The translations under genes were made by a program, and so were the position numbers. Shown piece by piece: positions 14,285 to 15,945 of a DNA stretch of 15,945 bases. Every line of letters starts with the position of its first letter. Positions within the stretch are counted from its first letter, which is position 1. Below the pieces are notes generated by a model. The model saw nothing but the letters and a program-made list of their open reading frames with translations, ran no database searches and was not told the DNA's origin. The stretch comes from Thermoplasmata archaeon (GTDB lineage Archaea; Thermoplasmatota; E2; UBA202; JdFR-43). The stretch lies in the NCBI GenBank assembly GCA_021162305.1, contig JAGGYX010000164.1, positions 1-15,945 of the forward strand. The letters are read 5' to 3'.

Positions 14285-15945
14285 ATGAAAAAGAGGCTCT
14301 ATATTGCTGCGGGGATTATCTTCATTAGTATCCTTTCTCTTTTAATGCTGGGAGAGAATATAAATGCACAGCCTCCAAACCCTGTCTGGATAGATGAAAA
14401 TGATAACGGTGTCTTTGATGCCGGTGAATGGAATGGCACATCGATTCAGGATGCAATAGACAATGCTACCCAAGGACAAACAATTTATGTAGAAAGCGGC
14501 ACATATTATGAAAATATTATCATAAATAAATCGATAAATCTATTTGGCAAAAATAGAGATGCAGTCATAATAGACGGCGGCGGTGTTGGTGACGTTATTT
14601 ATATAAATAAAACAAGTTGGGTAAATCTTAGTAATTTTACGGTCAAGCACAGCGGAAGTAACAGTGAAGATGCTGGGATAGAAATATATCATTGCCACAA
14701 TATAACTATTAGAGATGTTAATGTTTCAGAAAATGAAATAGGGATGTTTATTAAGTACTCTTCAGATAACACTGTTTCCAATAATAATATATGCAATAAT
14801 GGAGAAGAAGGGATTTTACTCGAAGGTGCTGACATTGCAGGATATTACACCGTCAATAATTCTATTCGTCAAAATACCCTGCTAAATAACACAGGTAGAG
14901 GAATTAAAATAACTTTATATTGCGAAAATAATTTGATTTTTGATAACATTTGTAATAACAATGGATATGATGGAATCTATGTAGGGGAGGATTACAATTA
15001 TATTAAGAACAACACCTGTTCTAACAATACATATTATGGTATTCACTTATTATCAAATAATAACGATGTTGCTAACAATAGTTGCTATTCAAATTTGCGA
15101 GGCATATATTTCGAAGGGTCAGATTATAATCATGTTCATAATAACACATGCTCCCATAATCAGTATGGAATTTTTGTTAACTTAGATAGTAAGGGAAATA
15201 ATATTTCTAACAATATATGTGTTAATAATTCTATAGCTGGAATTTATATTTATGATGCCAACAACAATATCATAGAAAATGGTATGTACAGTTTTAACGG
15301 GTGTGGAATTTGGTTAAATAAATCTTCCGATAATACAATACGGTATGCTGATATAACATTAAATAGAGAGGGTGTAAAAGTTGCAGGTTCTTTTTCTGGA
15401 ATCATTCTCCATTATAATAACATCTCCGGCAATAAAAAATATGGAATCAATAACACTGCTACAGTAACCATAAATGCAGAACATAATTGGTGGGGAGATG
15501 CTACTGGTCCATATGATCCCTCAAATGATACAGCAACAGGTGGATTATACAATCCAACAGGATTGGGAGATAATGTAACAGATTATGTAGATTATTATCC
15601 TTGGTGGGATTCTCCTTCAGGAAGTATTCTGCCATCAATAAATGACAATACTCCAAGCACTGCTACAACTGGAGATCCATTTACTTTCAATGCAAGCGTT
15701 GTTGATAACATTGGTGTAAGCAATGTTTATGTTGAATACTGGTATGGAACAGGAAGTCATACAAATGTAAGCATGAATAATGTTGCAGGAGATTACTATG
15801 AATATGATATTACAATTCCAGATACACTTGAAACACTCCATTACATAATTTCAGCATTGGATTCTTCAGGTAATTGGAATAATACTGGCATAAAAGATGT
15901 AACAATTTCTGACGATGATTTACCATCATTGGATGCAGACTACAG
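14285..15945 (+). CDS. Secreted parallel beta-helix (NosD/CASH-like) surface protein, 3' end beyond window
   Basis: The reading frame stays open for 553 codons to the window edge, so the protein is larger. A Sec signal peptide (1-28, ending NINA) is followed by WIDENDNGVFD and a SIQDAIDNATQGQTIYV...GTYYENI start typical of right-handed beta-helix proteins. Asn-rich turns repeat through about residue 400 (NNTCSNNTYYGIHL, NNTCSHNQYGIFV). Cysteines 223, 245, 267, 289 and 312 recur every 22-23 residues, one per helical rung. The helix is capped by HNWWGDATGPYDP (about 400-412) and PTGLGDNVTDYVDYYPWW, a sequence typical after such repeats. An Ig-like domain follows (about 430-540). Likely a surface adhesin or polysaccharide-binding/-cleaving protein; no lyase residues are identified. 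It has a strong Shine-Dalgarno site and a palindromic promoter. Confidence 0.88.
   Translation, partial: MKKRLYIAAGIIFISILSLLMLGENINAQPPNPVWIDENDNGVFDAGEWNGTSIQDAIDNATQGQTIYVESGTYYENIIINKSINLFGKNRDAVIIDGGGVGDVIYINKTSWVNLSNFTVKHSGSNSEDAGIEIYHCHNITIRDVNVSENEIGMFIKYSSDNTVSNNNICNNGEEGILLEGADIAGYYTVNNSIRQNTLLNNTGRGIKITLYCENNLIFDNICNNNGYDGIYVGEDYNYIKNNTCSNNTYYGIHLLSNNNDVANNSCYSNLRGIYFEGSDYNHVHNNTCSHNQYGIFVNLDSKGNNISNNICVNNSIAGIYIYDANNNIIENGMYSFNGCGIWLNKSSDNTIRYADITLNREGVKVAGSFSGIILHYNNISGNKKYGINNTATVTINAEHNWWGDATGPYDPSNDTATGGLYNPTGLGDNVTDYVDYYPWWDSPSGSILPSINDNTPSTATTGDPFTFNASVVDNIGVSNVYVEYWYGTGSHTNVSMNNVAGDYYEYDITIPDTLETLHYIISALDSSGNWNNTGIKDVTISDDDLPSLDADY

Noticed and set aside
14780..15300. Possible CRISPR or DNA tandem-repeat array from recurring AATAATAAC-type strings
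   Set aside because: The frame stays open, the repeats are degenerate at DNA level, and the 66-nt period is explained by 22-residue beta-helix rungs.

Overview
The window is A+T-rich archaeal chromosome, most likely from a Euryarchaeota/Thermoplasmatota-type lineage. The evidence is an archaeosine synthase (ArcS) with a C-terminal PUA domain, an archaeal GGADAK-type prepilin/preflagellin peptidase, an archaeal SbcD-like phosphoesterase, an archaeal JAMM protease, PKD and beta-helix surface proteins, and many TATA boxes centred 22-27 bp upstream of start codons (leaderless mRNAs). The species cannot be named from sequence alone. I found no rRNA, tRNA, CRISPR array or insertion sequence. Coding density is very high and genes often overlap by 4-16 nt.

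Layout. 1-106 (-) is the N-terminus of a probable Nramp-type metal transporter, divergent from the next unit. 219-1681 (+) holds a PEBP/YbhB-like protein, a helix-hairpin-helix DNA-glycosylase-like protein that seems to lack the catalytic residues, and a JAMM/MPN metalloprotease. 1724-3009 (+) is a compact pair: an Orc1/Cdc6-like AAA+ ATPase and a CheY-type response regulator with a long helical tail. 7561-2962 (-) carries, in transcription order, a class V aminotransferase, 5-formyltetrahydrofolate cyclo-ligase, a seven-bladed-propeller/triple-PKD surface protein and a prepilin peptidase. 7649-9519 (+) holds a sequon-rich membrane protein of unknown function and a metallophosphoesterase. 9536-12201 (+) holds a short phosphoglycerate dehydrogenase (SerA) coupled to ArcS. 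12238-14207 (+) holds a secreted, membrane-anchored beta-rich protein overlapping a short archaeal serine hydroxymethyltransferase (SHMT). 14285 to the window end (+) is a large secreted parallel beta-helix protein, cut by the window edge.

How the genes fit together. SerA, the class V aminotransferase, SHMT and the cyclo-ligase form a dispersed serine/glycine/one-carbon set within about 8 kb. The only step of phosphoserine synthesis not seen is the phosphatase. The second theme is the cell surface: four exported or membrane-anchored proteins and a prepilin peptidase, with no pilin gene in view. The least explained parts are the AAA+/response-regulator pair, the glycosylase-like protein without catalytic residues, the sequon-rich membrane protein, and the palindromic operator-like site in front of the beta-helix gene. 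That gene has a strong Shine-Dalgarno sequence, while most genes here look leaderless.
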